A stretch of DNA of 64,000 nt from DATBGE01 sp036558125 (GTDB lineage: Bacteria; Gemmatimonadota; Gemmatimonadetes; Gemmatimonadales; GWC2-71-9), in assembly GCA_036558125.1 (NCBI GenBank), contig DATBGE010000026.1, positions 33,940 to 97,939 on the forward strand. The letters run 5' to 3'. Positions 1-8,593 of this stretch are shown here, one piece after another (position 1 is the stretch's first letter; each line of letters starts with the position of its first letter). The translations under genes were made by a program, and so were the position numbers. The notes below the pieces were generated by a model. That model did no database searches and was not told the origin of the DNA. It saw only the letters and a list, made by a program, of their open reading frames with translations.

Positions 1-720
1 TCCTACGAAGTCGCGATGGGGCTGAGCCTCATCCCGATCGTTTTGCTGACTGGTAACGTCTCGTTCGGAGAGATCATCGCCCGGCAGCAGGCGGGACTCT
101 GGTTCGTGCTCCCGCTCTTCCTTTCCTTCTTCATGTTCATGGTTTCGGCCTTCGCGGAGACCAACCGGGTTCCGTTCGATCTGCCAGAAGCCGAATCGGA
201 GCTCATCGCGGGATATCACACCGAATACAGTGCGATGAAATTCTCGCTCTTCTTCATCGCCGAGTATGCCAACATGATCACCGCATCTGCGATGATGGTG
301 GTCCTCTTCTTCGGCGGCTGGGACCTCCCTGGGCACTGGGACGAGAGTGGCGGTCTGATCCAGACGCTGGTGACCGGCGTCTGGATGTTCATTAAGACCT
401 TCTTCTTCCTCTTCGTGTTCATCTGGGTCCGGTGGACGTTGCCCCGGTTCCGCTATGACCAGCTGATGTCGCTGGGCTGGAAGGTGCTGATGCCGATCGG
501 GCTCGCCTACGTAATGCTGGTGGGCCTCGGGATCTACGGGGTGGATACCCTGATGAGCGGCAGCCCGGAGTGGATCAAGATGGGCGCTCTCTTCCTGCTC
601 AACCTTCCTCTCATGTTTCTGGTTTTCCTAGTGCTCGATCGCGGGCGCCTGGTCAGCGGCTCGGCGGCACGCCGGGTCGCGGCTCCCCCGGTGCACCCGG
701 GGGCTGAGGAGGCGGCATGA
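1..720 (+). CDS. nuoH: NADH-quinone oxidoreductase subunit H (5' truncated)
   Basis: Membrane subunit of respiratory complex I that, with the hydrophilic arm, forms the quinone-binding chamber. The reading frame is open from base 1, so the N-terminal part lies outside the window. The family hallmark E-T-N-R-V-P-F-D-L-P-E-A-E-S-E-L is followed by the loop GYHTEYSAMKFSLFF, which is diagnostic for NuoH/ND1. Several hydrophobic helices follow and the tail is Ala/Pro-rich. Its stop overlaps the nuoI start (ATGA), so it is the first visible gene of a nuoHIJKLMN run. Identification is firm; only the start is missing. Confidence 0.97.
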   Translation, partial: SYEVAMGLSLIPIVLLTGNVSFGEIIARQQAGLWFVLPLFLSFFMFMVSAFAETNRVPFDLPEAESELIAGYHTEYSAMKFSLFFIAEYANMITASAMMVVLFFGGWDLPGHWDESGGLIQTLVTGVWMFIKTFFFLFVFIWVRWTLPRFRYDQLMSLGWKVLMPIGLAYVMLVGLGIYGVDTLMSGSPEWIKMGALFLLNLPLMFLVFLVLDRGRLVSGSAARRVAAPPVHPGAEEAA

Positions 721-1223
721 CGATCGGCGTGAAGGTGATGAAGCGCCCGGAGGCCCAGGTCAGTTACGTCCGGGCCGCGCTCAAGGGCATGGGGCTCACG
801 TTCAAGAAGCTGTTCGAGCCGAAGGTCACGATGGAGTACCCCGAAGCCAAGAGCACCGCGGACTACACGATTTCTTCCCGCTGGCGCGGCACCCACCGGA
901 TGCTCACCGACGAGCAGGGCCGGTCCAAGTGCGTCGCCTGCGGACTCTGTCCGCAGATCTGCCCGGCCAATTGCATCAAGCTGGTGCCGGGGGAGGACGA
1001 GGAGGGGAACCGGTACCCGCTGATCTATGAGATCGACGAATTCCGCTGCGTGTTCTGCGGATATTGCCAGGAAGTCTGCCCCGAAGAGGCGATTCACGTC
1101 GGGGTGCACTTCGAGAATTCCGAGTACAGCCGGGATCGTTTCGTATACGACCTCGAGCGGCTCTCTTCCCAGACGCACAGCGTTTCGACGCTGTGGGATC
1201 CCACCGATCCCAAGGGTGAATAG
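717..1223 (+). CDS. nuoI: NADH-quinone oxidoreductase subunit I (2x4Fe-4S ferredoxin)
   Basis: Peripheral complex I subunit carrying the two [4Fe-4S] clusters (N6a, N6b) that pass electrons toward the quinone site. Two complete binding motifs are visible: C-V-A-C-G-L-C-P-Q-I-C-P and C-V-F-C-G-Y-C-Q-E-V-C-P. At 168 aa it is the usual size. The ATG overlaps the nuoH stop by 4 bp, and the stop abuts the nuoJ ATG with no gap. A longish N-terminal segment before the first cluster matches the membrane-contacting helix of the family. Confidence 0.97.
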   Translation: MTIGVKVMKRPEAQVSYVRAALKGMGLTFKKLFEPKVTMEYPEAKSTADYTISSRWRGTHRMLTDEQGRSKCVACGLCPQICPANCIKLVPGEDEEGNRYPLIYEIDEFRCVFCGYCQEVCPEEAIHVGVHFENSEYSRDRFVYDLERLSSQTHSVSTLWDPTDPKGE

Positions 1224-1781
1224 ATGACCGAGGCGGTCTTCTACCTGTTTGCTACGATAGCGGTGCTGTCGGCGCTCCTCTGTGTGACTCAGCGCAACCC
1301 GATCGCGTCCGCCTTCTGGTTGATCTCCACCATGCTCTGTCTGGCGGGCATCTTCGTCCTGCTCAACGCCCAGTTCATCGGGATCATTCAGGTCCTGGTG
1401 TACGCCGGAGCGGTCATGGTGCTCTTCCTCTTCGTCATCATGCTGCTGAACCTGGGCCGCGAGGAATCCGATCTCAAGCGCTGGCCGATCTGGATCGTGG
1501 CCGCCGGTGTCGTTGTCCTGCTGCTGGCTGAATTGGCCGCGTTGCCGCACTACAGCGCAGAGCGCTTGGCGCTGGAATACACCGGCTCGAGCCGGCTCGC
1601 CGATCCGGGATTGGTGTTTGAGGTCGGGAAGGCCGCGGCCGAGTCCACTGCGACGCAGGGCGTCACCGGAGTGATCGCGGCCCCGCTGTTCCAGAACTAT
1701 CTGATTCCCTTCGAGCTCACTTCGGTGCTCCTGCTCACCGCGATCGTCGGGGCAGTGGTGCTGGCGAAGCGGAGGGTCTGA
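1224..1781 (+). CDS. nuoJ: NADH-quinone oxidoreductase subunit J
   Basis: Small integral membrane subunit of complex I, 185 aa, with about five hydrophobic helices. The segment I-Q-V-L-V-Y-A-G-A-V-M-V-L-F-L-F-V-I-M-L is the conserved third helix of NuoJ/ND6, which takes part in coupling quinone reduction to proton pumping. The start ATG directly follows the nuoI stop, and the stop overlaps the nuoK start as TGATG. The loop between helices four and five (about residues 100-145) is the least conserved part. Confidence 0.95.
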   Translation: MTEAVFYLFATIAVLSALLCVTQRNPIASAFWLISTMLCLAGIFVLLNAQFIGIIQVLVYAGAVMVLFLFVIMLLNLGREESDLKRWPIWIVAAGVVVLLLAELAALPHYSAERLALEYTGSSRLADPGLVFEVGKAAAESTATQGVTGVIAAPLFQNYLIPFELTSVLLLTAIVGAVVLAKRRV

Positions 1782-2077
1782 TGCTGCTGGCTCAGTCGCT
1801 GGGTCTCTCGGCGATTCTCTTCGCCATCGGTGTCGCCGGGGTGCTGATCCGGCGTAACGCGATCGTGCTGTTCATGTGCATCGAGCTCATGCTCAATGCC
1901 GTGAACCTGACATTCGTCGCCCTGGCGCAGGCCCACGGTCTGGGTGGCCAGGTGTTCGTCTTCTTCGTCATGACGGTCGCCGCCGCGGAGGCCGCCGTGG
2001 GCCTCGCGATCATCATCGCCATGTTCCGGCACCACCGCTCGGTGGATCTCGGAAACGTCAACCTGCTCAGGGGCTGA
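1781..2077 (+). CDS. nuoK: NADH-quinone oxidoreductase subunit K
   Basis: 98-aa, three-helix membrane subunit of complex I (ND4L homologue). The conserved stretch L-F-M-C-I-E-L-M-L-N-A-V-N-L carries the membrane-buried glutamate needed for proton transfer; a second acidic residue lies in A-A-A-E-A-A-V-G-L-A-I. The length is typical. It is translationally coupled on both sides: TGATG with nuoJ and again TGATG with nuoL. Confidence 0.96.
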   Translation: MLLAQSLGLSAILFAIGVAGVLIRRNAIVLFMCIELMLNAVNLTFVALAQAHGLGGQVFVFFVMTVAAAEAAVGLAIIIAMFRHHRSVDLGNVNLLRG

Positions 2078-4131
2078 TGCATCTGCCGTCGGATCTTCTC
2101 GCCACTCTCGGGCAGGGCCCGGAGACGGCGCTGCCGGAAAATCTGAACCTCCTGGTCGGGCTGATCCTGGGGCTCCCGCTCCTGGGCTTCCTGCTGAATG
2201 GAGCGCTCTCGCTCTGGCAGCCACGGGCCAAGGCGGCGGTCTCGATCATCGGCGCCGGAGTACTCCTCGGCGCATTCGCGACGGCACTGGTGGCCTTCAA
2301 GCAACTGGCTCCGGTGTGGCAGGCCGACCCCGAAGCCGCACCGATCGTCACCTTCTGGAGCTGGCTCCCGGTCGGGGATCTCCAGGTCGACTTCTCCTTC
2401 CTGCTCGATCACTTGTCGATGGTGATGCTGCTCGTGGTGACAGGCGTGGGGAGCCTGATCCACCTCTTCAGCGTCGGCTACATGCGGTCGGACGAGGGCT
2501 ACCCGAGATACTTCGCGTACCTCAACCTGTTCGTCGCCTTCATGCTGGTCCTGGTACTGGGAGCCAGCTTCCCGATGATGTTCATCGGGTGGGAGGGCGT
2601 CGGCCTCTGCTCCTACCTCCTGATCGGCTTCTGGTTCTCCGAAAAGGCCAACGCCGACGCCGGCAAGAAGGCCTTCATCGTGAATCGGATCGGGGACTTT
2701 GGTTTCCTGATCGCCATGTTCATGATGTGGCAGGTATTCGGAAGCCTGAACTTCGCCGAAGTGTTCGGCCGGGCGCCCGAGGTCCTGCCGGCCGGTGGTG
2801 CCCTGGTTACCGCGATCACCCTGTTCCTCTTTCTGGGCTGTACCGGGAAGTCGGCCCAGATCCCGCTCTACATCTGGTTGCCCGACGCGATGGCCGGCCC
2901 GACGCCGGTCTCCGCCCTGATCCACGCCGCCACGATGGTGACCGCCGGGGTGTATCTCGTCGCCCGGGCCAATGTGCTCTTTGCGCTGGCGCCGGTGAGC
3001 CAGACCGTGGTCGCAGGTATCGGCGCCCTCACGGCGCTCTTCGCCGCGACGATCGGCCTCCGCCAGTACGACATCAAGCGCGTCCTGGCCTACTCAACCG
3101 TCTCCCAGCTCGGCTACATGTTTCTGGGCGTGGGGACCGGAGCCATCACCGCCGGCATCTTCCATCTCGCCACCCACGCCTTCTTCAAGGCGCTGCTCTT
3201 CCTCGGATCGGGAAGCGTGATCCACGCGATGCACCATGCCTATCACGCGACCCACTCGCACGAGGATGCTCAGGACATGCGCAATATGGGTGGCCTGCGG
3301 CACCATCTCCCGATCACCTGGGTCCTGATGTGGATTGCGACCCTGGCCATCGCCGGAATTCCTCCCTTCGCCGGTTTCTTCTCCAAGGATGAGATCCTGG
3401 CCTTCGCCTTCGGTCGCGGCGAGCACCAGCCAATCTTCCGGGTCTTCTGGGCCATGGGAGCGACGGCCGCCTTGATCACCGCGTTCTATATGGCGCGGCT
3501 CATGGCGATGACTTTCCATGGAGAGAACCGGACCGGAGCAAAAGAGAAGGAGCACCTGCACGAGGCGCCGTGGATCATGACCGGGCCACTCGTAATCCTC
3601 GGGCTCCTCAGTCTGGCCGGTGGCTGGCTCAACCTGCCGGAGTTTGCCAAGGCGATTGGCCCGACCGAGCTGCTGCACCACTGGCTCGAGCCGGTTACCG
3701 CCGCAGCCACGAAGATCGTGGGAGAGCCCGTGTTACCCCATGGCTCAACCGAGACGACCCTCATCGGCATCGCCATAGCCATCGCCATCATCGGGTTGGT
3801 ATGGGGTTACCGGAGCACGGTCGGCCGCGCCATCGTCCCGGCCCACGAGGCGGCGCCGGACGAGGGATTCTGGAGAGTGCTCTACCACAAGTACTACATC
3901 GACGAGCTCTACGACGCGATCATCGTCCGCCCGTTGGCGACACTGTCCCGGGTCGTGCTGTGGCGGAAGGTGGACCAGGGCCTGATCGATGGCGCCGCGG
4001 TGAACGGATCCGCCGGCCTGATGCGGGCGCTGGGCTGGATCGGCGGCCGGCTGCAGACCGGCCAGGTGGGGGTCTACGTCGCGGTCTTCGTCGTGGGGGC
4101 GTTGTACGTCCTCGGCAGGTTGGTTTGGTAA
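2077..4131 (+). CDS. nuoL: NADH-quinone oxidoreductase subunit L
   Basis: Largest antiporter-like proton-pumping subunit of complex I, 684 aa. Diagnostic motifs include G-W-E-G-V-G-L-C-S-Y-L-L-I-G-F-W, the helix P-D-A-M-A-G-P-T-P-V-S-A-L-I-H-A-A-T, and a His-rich loop HAMHHAYHATHSHED. The C-terminus ends in further hydrophobic segments after a lateral-helix-like region. I chose ATG 2077 because it overlaps the nuoK stop (TGATG); the frame stays open further upstream but that part is a shadow of nuoK. A 24-base gap without an obvious Shine-Dalgarno follows before nuoM. Confidence 0.96.
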   Translation: MHLPSDLLATLGQGPETALPENLNLLVGLILGLPLLGFLLNGALSLWQPRAKAAVSIIGAGVLLGAFATALVAFKQLAPVWQADPEAAPIVTFWSWLPVGDLQVDFSFLLDHLSMVMLLVVTGVGSLIHLFSVGYMRSDEGYPRYFAYLNLFVAFMLVLVLGASFPMMFIGWEGVGLCSYLLIGFWFSEKANADAGKKAFIVNRIGDFGFLIAMFMMWQVFGSLNFAEVFGRAPEVLPAGGALVTAITLFLFLGCTGKSAQIPLYIWLPDAMAGPTPVSALIHAATMVTAGVYLVARANVLFALAPVSQTVVAGIGALTALFAATIGLRQYDIKRVLAYSTVSQLGYMFLGVGTGAITAGIFHLATHAFFKALLFLGSGSVIHAMHHAYHATHSHEDAQDMRNMGGLRHHLPITWVLMWIATLAIAGIPPFAGFFSKDEILAFAFGRGEHQPIFRVFWAMGATAALITAFYMARLMAMTFHGENRTGAKEKEHLHEAPWIMTGPLVILGLLSLAGGWLNLPEFAKAIGPTELLHHWLEPVTAAATKIVGEPVLPHGSTETTLIGIAIAIAIIGLVWGYRSTVGRAIVPAHEAAPDEGFWRVLYHKYYIDELYDAIIVRPLATLSRVVLWRKVDQGLIDGAAVNGSAGLMRALGWIGGRLQTGQVGVYVAVFVVGALYVLGRLVW

Positions 4132-4155
4132 GACGGCACTTCTAACTCGACCGAA

Positions 4156-5718
4156 ATGCAAGACTTCCTGTTCGGACTGAATTACCACGCCTGGATCCTG
4201 ACCGCGCTGCTGGTGCTGCCGCTGGTTGGCGTGCTGCCGGTGCTGCTGGCGCCTTCCGCACGCGCCAAGCACATCGCCCTCGTGGTCACCATTCTTGAGT
4301 TCCTGCTCTCAGCGGGACTCTGGTGGGCTTTCGATCCGACCTCAGGCGGGATCCAGTTCGGCGTCGTGGCGCCCTGGCTGCCGCAGTGGGGCATCAATTA
4401 CCGGGTCGGTCTCGACGGCATTTCGCTCTTCATGGTGCTGCTATCGACCGGGCTGATGCCGTTGGCGGTGCTCGGGAGCTGGAAATACATCACCGAGCGG
4501 GAGCGGGGCTACTACGCGCTCATGCTCACCCTGACGACGGGCATGCTCGGGGTATTTCTCGCCCTGGATCTCTTCGTCTTCTATGTCTTCTGGGAAGTGA
4601 TGCTGATCCCGATGTACTTCATCATCGGGGTCTGGGGCGGCAAGAACCGGCTCTACGCGGCCATCAAGTTCTTCATCTACACCTTCCTTGGCTCGCTCCT
4701 CATGCTGGTGGCGATCCTCGTCATGGTCTGGAAGGTGGCCGAGAGCAGCGGAACGATTTCGTTCGCTTATGCGGACCTGCTGGACAACGCGCCCAGGCTG
4801 GGAACCATCGCTCCCTGGCTCTTCGCGGCGTTCTTCCTGGCGTTCGCGATCAAAGTGCCGATGTTCCCCTTCCACACCTGGCTGCCCGACGCCCACGTCG
4901 AGGCCCCCACCGCGGGCAGCGTGATCCTGGCCAGCATCCTCCTCAAGATGGGGACCTACGGCTTCCTTCGGTTCGCCGTGCCGTTCTTCCCCGAGGTGGC
5001 TCTGAGCCCCGTCGTCACGACGGTAGTGCTCGTCTCGGCCGTTGTGGGCATCATCTACGGTGCCCTGGTCGCCATGGTCCAGCCGGACGTGAAGAAACTG
5101 GTGGCGTACTCCTCGGTAAGCCATCTCGGATTCGTGATGCTCGGCATCTGGGCCGGATCGCTTCAGAGCGTGCAGGGCGCCCTGATGATCATGATCGGTC
5201 ACGGCCTCTCCACCGGCGCCTTGTTCTTCCTGATCGGCATGCTGTACGAGCGGCGCCACACCAGGGAGATCGCGGCCTACGGCGGCCTGGCCAGGGTGGT
5301 GCCGGTGCTGAGCCTGATCTTCGTCGTGACCTCGCTCGCCTCGATCGGACTTCCCGGCCTGAACGGTTTCGTGGGCGAATTCCTGGTGCTGCTCGGCAGC
5401 TTCGCCCGCCATCCCTGGGCGACCGGCCTTGCCACGACCGGCGTGATCTTCGCCGCGATGTACCTGCTGCCCGCCGTGCAGCGGATCTTCTTCAATAAGC
5501 TGGACAATCCCGCCAACGAACACCTGTCGGACCTGACCCCACGCGAGCTCTGGGTCATGCTCCCGCTGATCTTCGGCATGGTCTGGCTCGGTCTCTATCC
5601 CAAGCCGGTGTTGACCCGCATGGAAGCGGCGTCGAAGCACTTTGTAGAGTTGACTCAGCCGGGGAGGGATCACTACTCCGCGCCGAGTGAAGAGATCCAC
5701 GCGGAGCGCGCTCGATGA
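4156..5718 (+). CDS. nuoM: NADH-quinone oxidoreductase subunit M
   Basis: Antiporter-like proton-pumping subunit of complex I, 520 aa. Conserved family segments are F-Y-V-F-W-E-V-M-L-I-P-M-Y-F-I (with the key buried glutamate), the P-F-H-T-W-L-P-D-A-H-V-E-A-P-T-A-G-S helix break and L-V-A-Y-S-S-V-S-H-L-G-F. About 14 transmembrane helices are expected. The stop overlaps the nuoN ATG (ATGA). No feature suggests a defect. Confidence 0.96.
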   Translation: MQDFLFGLNYHAWILTALLVLPLVGVLPVLLAPSARAKHIALVVTILEFLLSAGLWWAFDPTSGGIQFGVVAPWLPQWGINYRVGLDGISLFMVLLSTGLMPLAVLGSWKYITERERGYYALMLTLTTGMLGVFLALDLFVFYVFWEVMLIPMYFIIGVWGGKNRLYAAIKFFIYTFLGSLLMLVAILVMVWKVAESSGTISFAYADLLDNAPRLGTIAPWLFAAFFLAFAIKVPMFPFHTWLPDAHVEAPTAGSVILASILLKMGTYGFLRFAVPFFPEVALSPVVTTVVLVSAVVGIIYGALVAMVQPDVKKLVAYSSVSHLGFVMLGIWAGSLQSVQGALMIMIGHGLSTGALFFLIGMLYERRHTREIAAYGGLARVVPVLSLIFVVTSLASIGLPGLNGFVGEFLVLLGSFARHPWATGLATTGVIFAAMYLLPAVQRIFFNKLDNPANEHLSDLTPRELWVMLPLIFGMVWLGLYPKPVLTRMEAASKHFVELTQPGRDHYSAPSEEIHAERAR

Positions 5719-7223
5719 CGCCGACGCTCGATCTCACCTCCCCGCTCGGGATGACGATCTCCCTCACACCGGAGATCGTCCTCTCGATCTGCGCGATGCT
5801 GGTGCTGCTGGTCGTGAGCTGGCGCCACCAGACCGCGGCCGACAGCCGTCTCGCGGGCTGGCTCAGCGTCGCCTCGCTCATCGTGACCGGCGCGGCGCTC
5901 GCCTGGCTGACCGCGCAGCAGTTCGAAAGCGAAGGACTGCCGTTCATGGTCGCGCTGGACGGTTTCCGCTATCTCTCTTCGGCCCTGGTGCTCCTGCTCG
6001 CACTCGCCAGCACGCTGCTCTCGATCGGCTACCTGGAGCGCGAGGGGCTCACCGCTCCCGAGTATTACGTGTTGCTGCTGTTGGGGACCGTCGGCCTGCT
6101 GTTCATGACCGCCTCGCAGGACCTCATCGTCTTCTTCCTCGCGTTGGAGACGATGTCCATGGCAGTCTACGTGCTGGCGGGCTATGACCGGAGAAGCCCC
6201 GCTTCATCCGAAGCCGGCCTCAAGTACTTCCTCATCGGCGCCTTCGCTTCCGGGTTCTTGCTTTACGGGATTGCCTTGCTGTACGGCTCGACCGGCAGCA
6301 CCAACCTGGCGCTGATCGGGGCCCAGTTCGCCGATCGCCCGATGCCCGGCATGGCCTTGATCGGCATGGGTCTGCTCCTGATCGGGTTCGGTTTCAAGGT
6401 GGCGGCGGTCCCCTTCCACATGTGGACCCCCGATGTCTACGAGGGCGCTCCGACTCCGGTCACCGGATTCATGGCGACGGGGGTCAAGGCGGCGGCATTC
6501 GTTGCCTTTGCCCGCGTCCTGCTCTCCTGCTTCCCTCAGGCGGCGCCGCAATGGCGGCCGCTGATCTGGGTGCTCGCCGTGGTGACGATGATCCTGGGCA
6601 ATCTCGTGGCCCTCAACCAGACATCGCTCAAGCGGCTGCTGGCGTACAGCTCGGTCGCCCACGCCGGATATCTCCTGGTCGCGCTCTGGCCGGGCAGCCC
6701 GCTCGGCACCGCGTCATTGCTGCTGTATCTCTTCGCGTACGGCGTGACCACGCTTGCCGCATTCGGGATCCTGGGCGCATTGGGCACCGGCGGAGAGCGA
6801 AACGTCACGCTGGCTGAGATCTCCGGCTTATCCCAGAGCCGCCCCTGGCTCGCCTTGGGCCTCGCGGTCTGCATGCTCTCTTTGCTGGGCTTCCCCGGCA
6901 CGCTCGGGTTCATCGGGAAGTGGTACATCCTCTCGGCGGTGATCGCGGAGAAGAACGCCCCCCTCGCTGTGGTGCTGGTCCTGACCACAGTGGTCTCGGC
7001 GGGATACTACCTCCCGGTGATCATGGCGATGTACATGCGTCCTGCCCGGGCACCGCTGGTCTACCACGCGGTCCGGCTGGCACCGGCCGCCGCGGCCACG
7101 GTCGCGATCGCCATCATCGCGACGCTGGTGTTCGGGATTTGGCCCACGGAACTCCTCAACGCCGCAGGAGCCAGCGCGGCGTCGCTGCTGAATAGCGCTG
7201 CCTCCGCGGTAGCCGGCCGCTAG
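5715..7223 (+). CDS. nuoN: NADH-quinone oxidoreductase subunit N
   Basis: Third antiporter-like subunit of complex I, 502 aa. Typical motifs are F-L-A-L-E-T-M-S-M-A-V-Y-V-L-A-G, the helix P-F-H-M-W-T-P-D-V-Y-E-G-A-P-T-P-V, and L-L-A-Y-S-S-V-A-H-A-G-Y. It completes the nuoH-N part of the operon. The next gene begins 8 bases after the stop, so the phosphohexomutase is probably on the same transcript although it has no known role in respiration. Confidence 0.96.
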   Translation: MTPTLDLTSPLGMTISLTPEIVLSICAMLVLLVVSWRHQTAADSRLAGWLSVASLIVTGAALAWLTAQQFESEGLPFMVALDGFRYLSSALVLLLALASTLLSIGYLEREGLTAPEYYVLLLLGTVGLLFMTASQDLIVFFLALETMSMAVYVLAGYDRRSPASSEAGLKYFLIGAFASGFLLYGIALLYGSTGSTNLALIGAQFADRPMPGMALIGMGLLLIGFGFKVAAVPFHMWTPDVYEGAPTPVTGFMATGVKAAAFVAFARVLLSCFPQAAPQWRPLIWVLAVVTMILGNLVALNQTSLKRLLAYSSVAHAGYLLVALWPGSPLGTASLLLYLFAYGVTTLAAFGILGALGTGGERNVTLAEISGLSQSRPWLALGLAVCMLSLLGFPGTLGFIGKWYILSAVIAEKNAPLAVVLVLTTVVSAGYYLPVIMAMYMRPARAPLVYHAVRLAPAAAATVAIAIIATLVFGIWPTELLNAAGASAASLLNSAASAVAGR

Positions 7224-7231
7224 GAGCGGGC

Positions 7232-8593
7232 GTGCAGGCCCCACGCTCCATTTTCCGCCAATACGACATCAGGGGGTTGGTCGATCAGGAGCTGACCCCG
7301 GAGTTTGCCCTCGCTCTGGGGCGTGCCTACGCCAGCGCCGCATGGGCTCGTCTGGGTCGAGCACCGGTCCTGGCAGTAGGGCGTGACAATCGTCCCTCCG
7401 GCGAGAGTCTCGCCGCCGCAGTTCGCGCTGGGATCGCCCAAACCGGCGCCACCGCCGTTGATGTCGGAATGTTGCCCACTCCGGCGCTCTACTTCGCCGT
7501 GCACGCCTTGAAGACCGATGGGGGACTCCAGGTCACCGGGTCGCACAATCCTCCCGAGTTCAACGGCTTCAAGATGGTCCTCGCTGGAGAGTCGCTGCAC
7601 GGCGAAGGCATCGCGGCACTCTACGACATCATCGCCGGCGAGACTTGGCGGATGGGCCGGGGCAGCGAGCGACAGGATACTTCCGTCCTCTCGTCCTACC
7701 GCGAGGCCATCGTCGAGCGGAACCGTCTCCGGCGTCCGGTGCAGGTCGTGGTGGATTGCGGCAACGGGGCTGGCAGCCTGATTGCCGTTTCGACCCTGAG
7801 GACGCTCGGCGCCGAGGTTACGCCGCTCTTCTGCGAATCCGACGGAACCTTCCCCAATCACCACCCGGACCCCACCGTTCCGGAGAATCTCGCCGATCTT
7901 CAAGCCGCGGTCCGCCGCACCGGGGCCGAGCTGGGTATCGCCTTCGATGGCGATGCCGATCGTATTGGCGCCGTTGATGACACCGGTCAGATCATTTACG
8001 GAGACCAGCTCCTCGTGCTCTACGGCCGCGACGCGGTCCGCAGGTTTGGCGTCGGCGTGCCGGTAATCTTCGATGTAAAGTGTTCCGAAGTGCTTCCCCA
8101 GATGCTGAAGAAGGCAGGGGCCAGGCCCGAACTCTGGAAGACCGGCCATTCGCTCATCAAGGCCCGGATGAAGGAGCTCGACGCTCCGCTCGCCGGCGAG
8201 ATGAGCGGACACATGTTTTTCGGTGGAGATTACTTCGGATTCGACGACGCGCTTTTCGCCGCGGCCCGCCTGCTCGAGATCGTCTCCGCCGAGCCGGGAG
8301 GCTTGAGCCGGCTGCTGGCGGATATTCCCAGGACCTTTGCGACGCCTGAGATCCGGGTGGATTGCCCGGATGAAACCAAGTTCGAGGTGGTGAAGGCCGC
8401 AGCCGAATGGTTTGGGGCCCGCTATCCGGTCAACAGCATCGATGGGGTCCGCATGACCTTTCCCAAAGGCTGGGGACTTATCCGCGCCTCCAACACGCAA
8501 CCCGTCCTGGTGCTCCGCTTCGAAGCCAGCGACGCGGCAGCCCGCGACGAATACCAGGCCGAGGTCCTGGGCTGGCTGGCGGGAAAAGTATGA
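7232..8593 (+). CDS. Phosphomannomutase/phosphoglucomutase family protein
   Basis: Alpha-D-phosphohexomutase, 453 aa, that interconverts hexose 1- and 6-phosphates for nucleotide sugars and surface glycans. The phosphoserine loop is V-T-G-S-H-N-P (Ser104), the Mg-binding loop is D-G-D-A-D-R-I, the sugar loop is G-E-M-S-G-H-M-F-F, and the C-terminal phosphate loop contains R-A-S-N-T-Q-P. The four-domain family layout is complete. It starts with GTG 8 bases after nuoN and its stop overlaps the next ATG. Motifs fit the bifunctional PMM/PGM group (AlgC/ManB-like), but glucose versus mannose specificity cannot be told from sequence alone. Confidence 0.9.
   Translation: MQAPRSIFRQYDIRGLVDQELTPEFALALGRAYASAAWARLGRAPVLAVGRDNRPSGESLAAAVRAGIAQTGATAVDVGMLPTPALYFAVHALKTDGGLQVTGSHNPPEFNGFKMVLAGESLHGEGIAALYDIIAGETWRMGRGSERQDTSVLSSYREAIVERNRLRRPVQVVVDCGNGAGSLIAVSTLRTLGAEVTPLFCESDGTFPNHHPDPTVPENLADLQAAVRRTGAELGIAFDGDADRIGAVDDTGQIIYGDQLLVLYGRDAVRRFGVGVPVIFDVKCSEVLPQMLKKAGARPELWKTGHSLIKARMKELDAPLAGEMSGHMFFGGDYFGFDDALFAAARLLEIVSAEPGGLSRLLADIPRTFATPEIRVDCPDETKFEVVKAAAEWFGARYPVNSIDGVRMTFPKGWGLIRASNTQPVLVLRFEASDAAARDEYQAEVLGWLAGKV

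Noticed and set aside
534..1550. Long minus-strand open frame opposite nuoH-nuoJ
   Set aside because: The translation is rich in Arg, His, Gln and Asp with no motif and lies opposite conserved complex I genes; it is a high-GC shadow.
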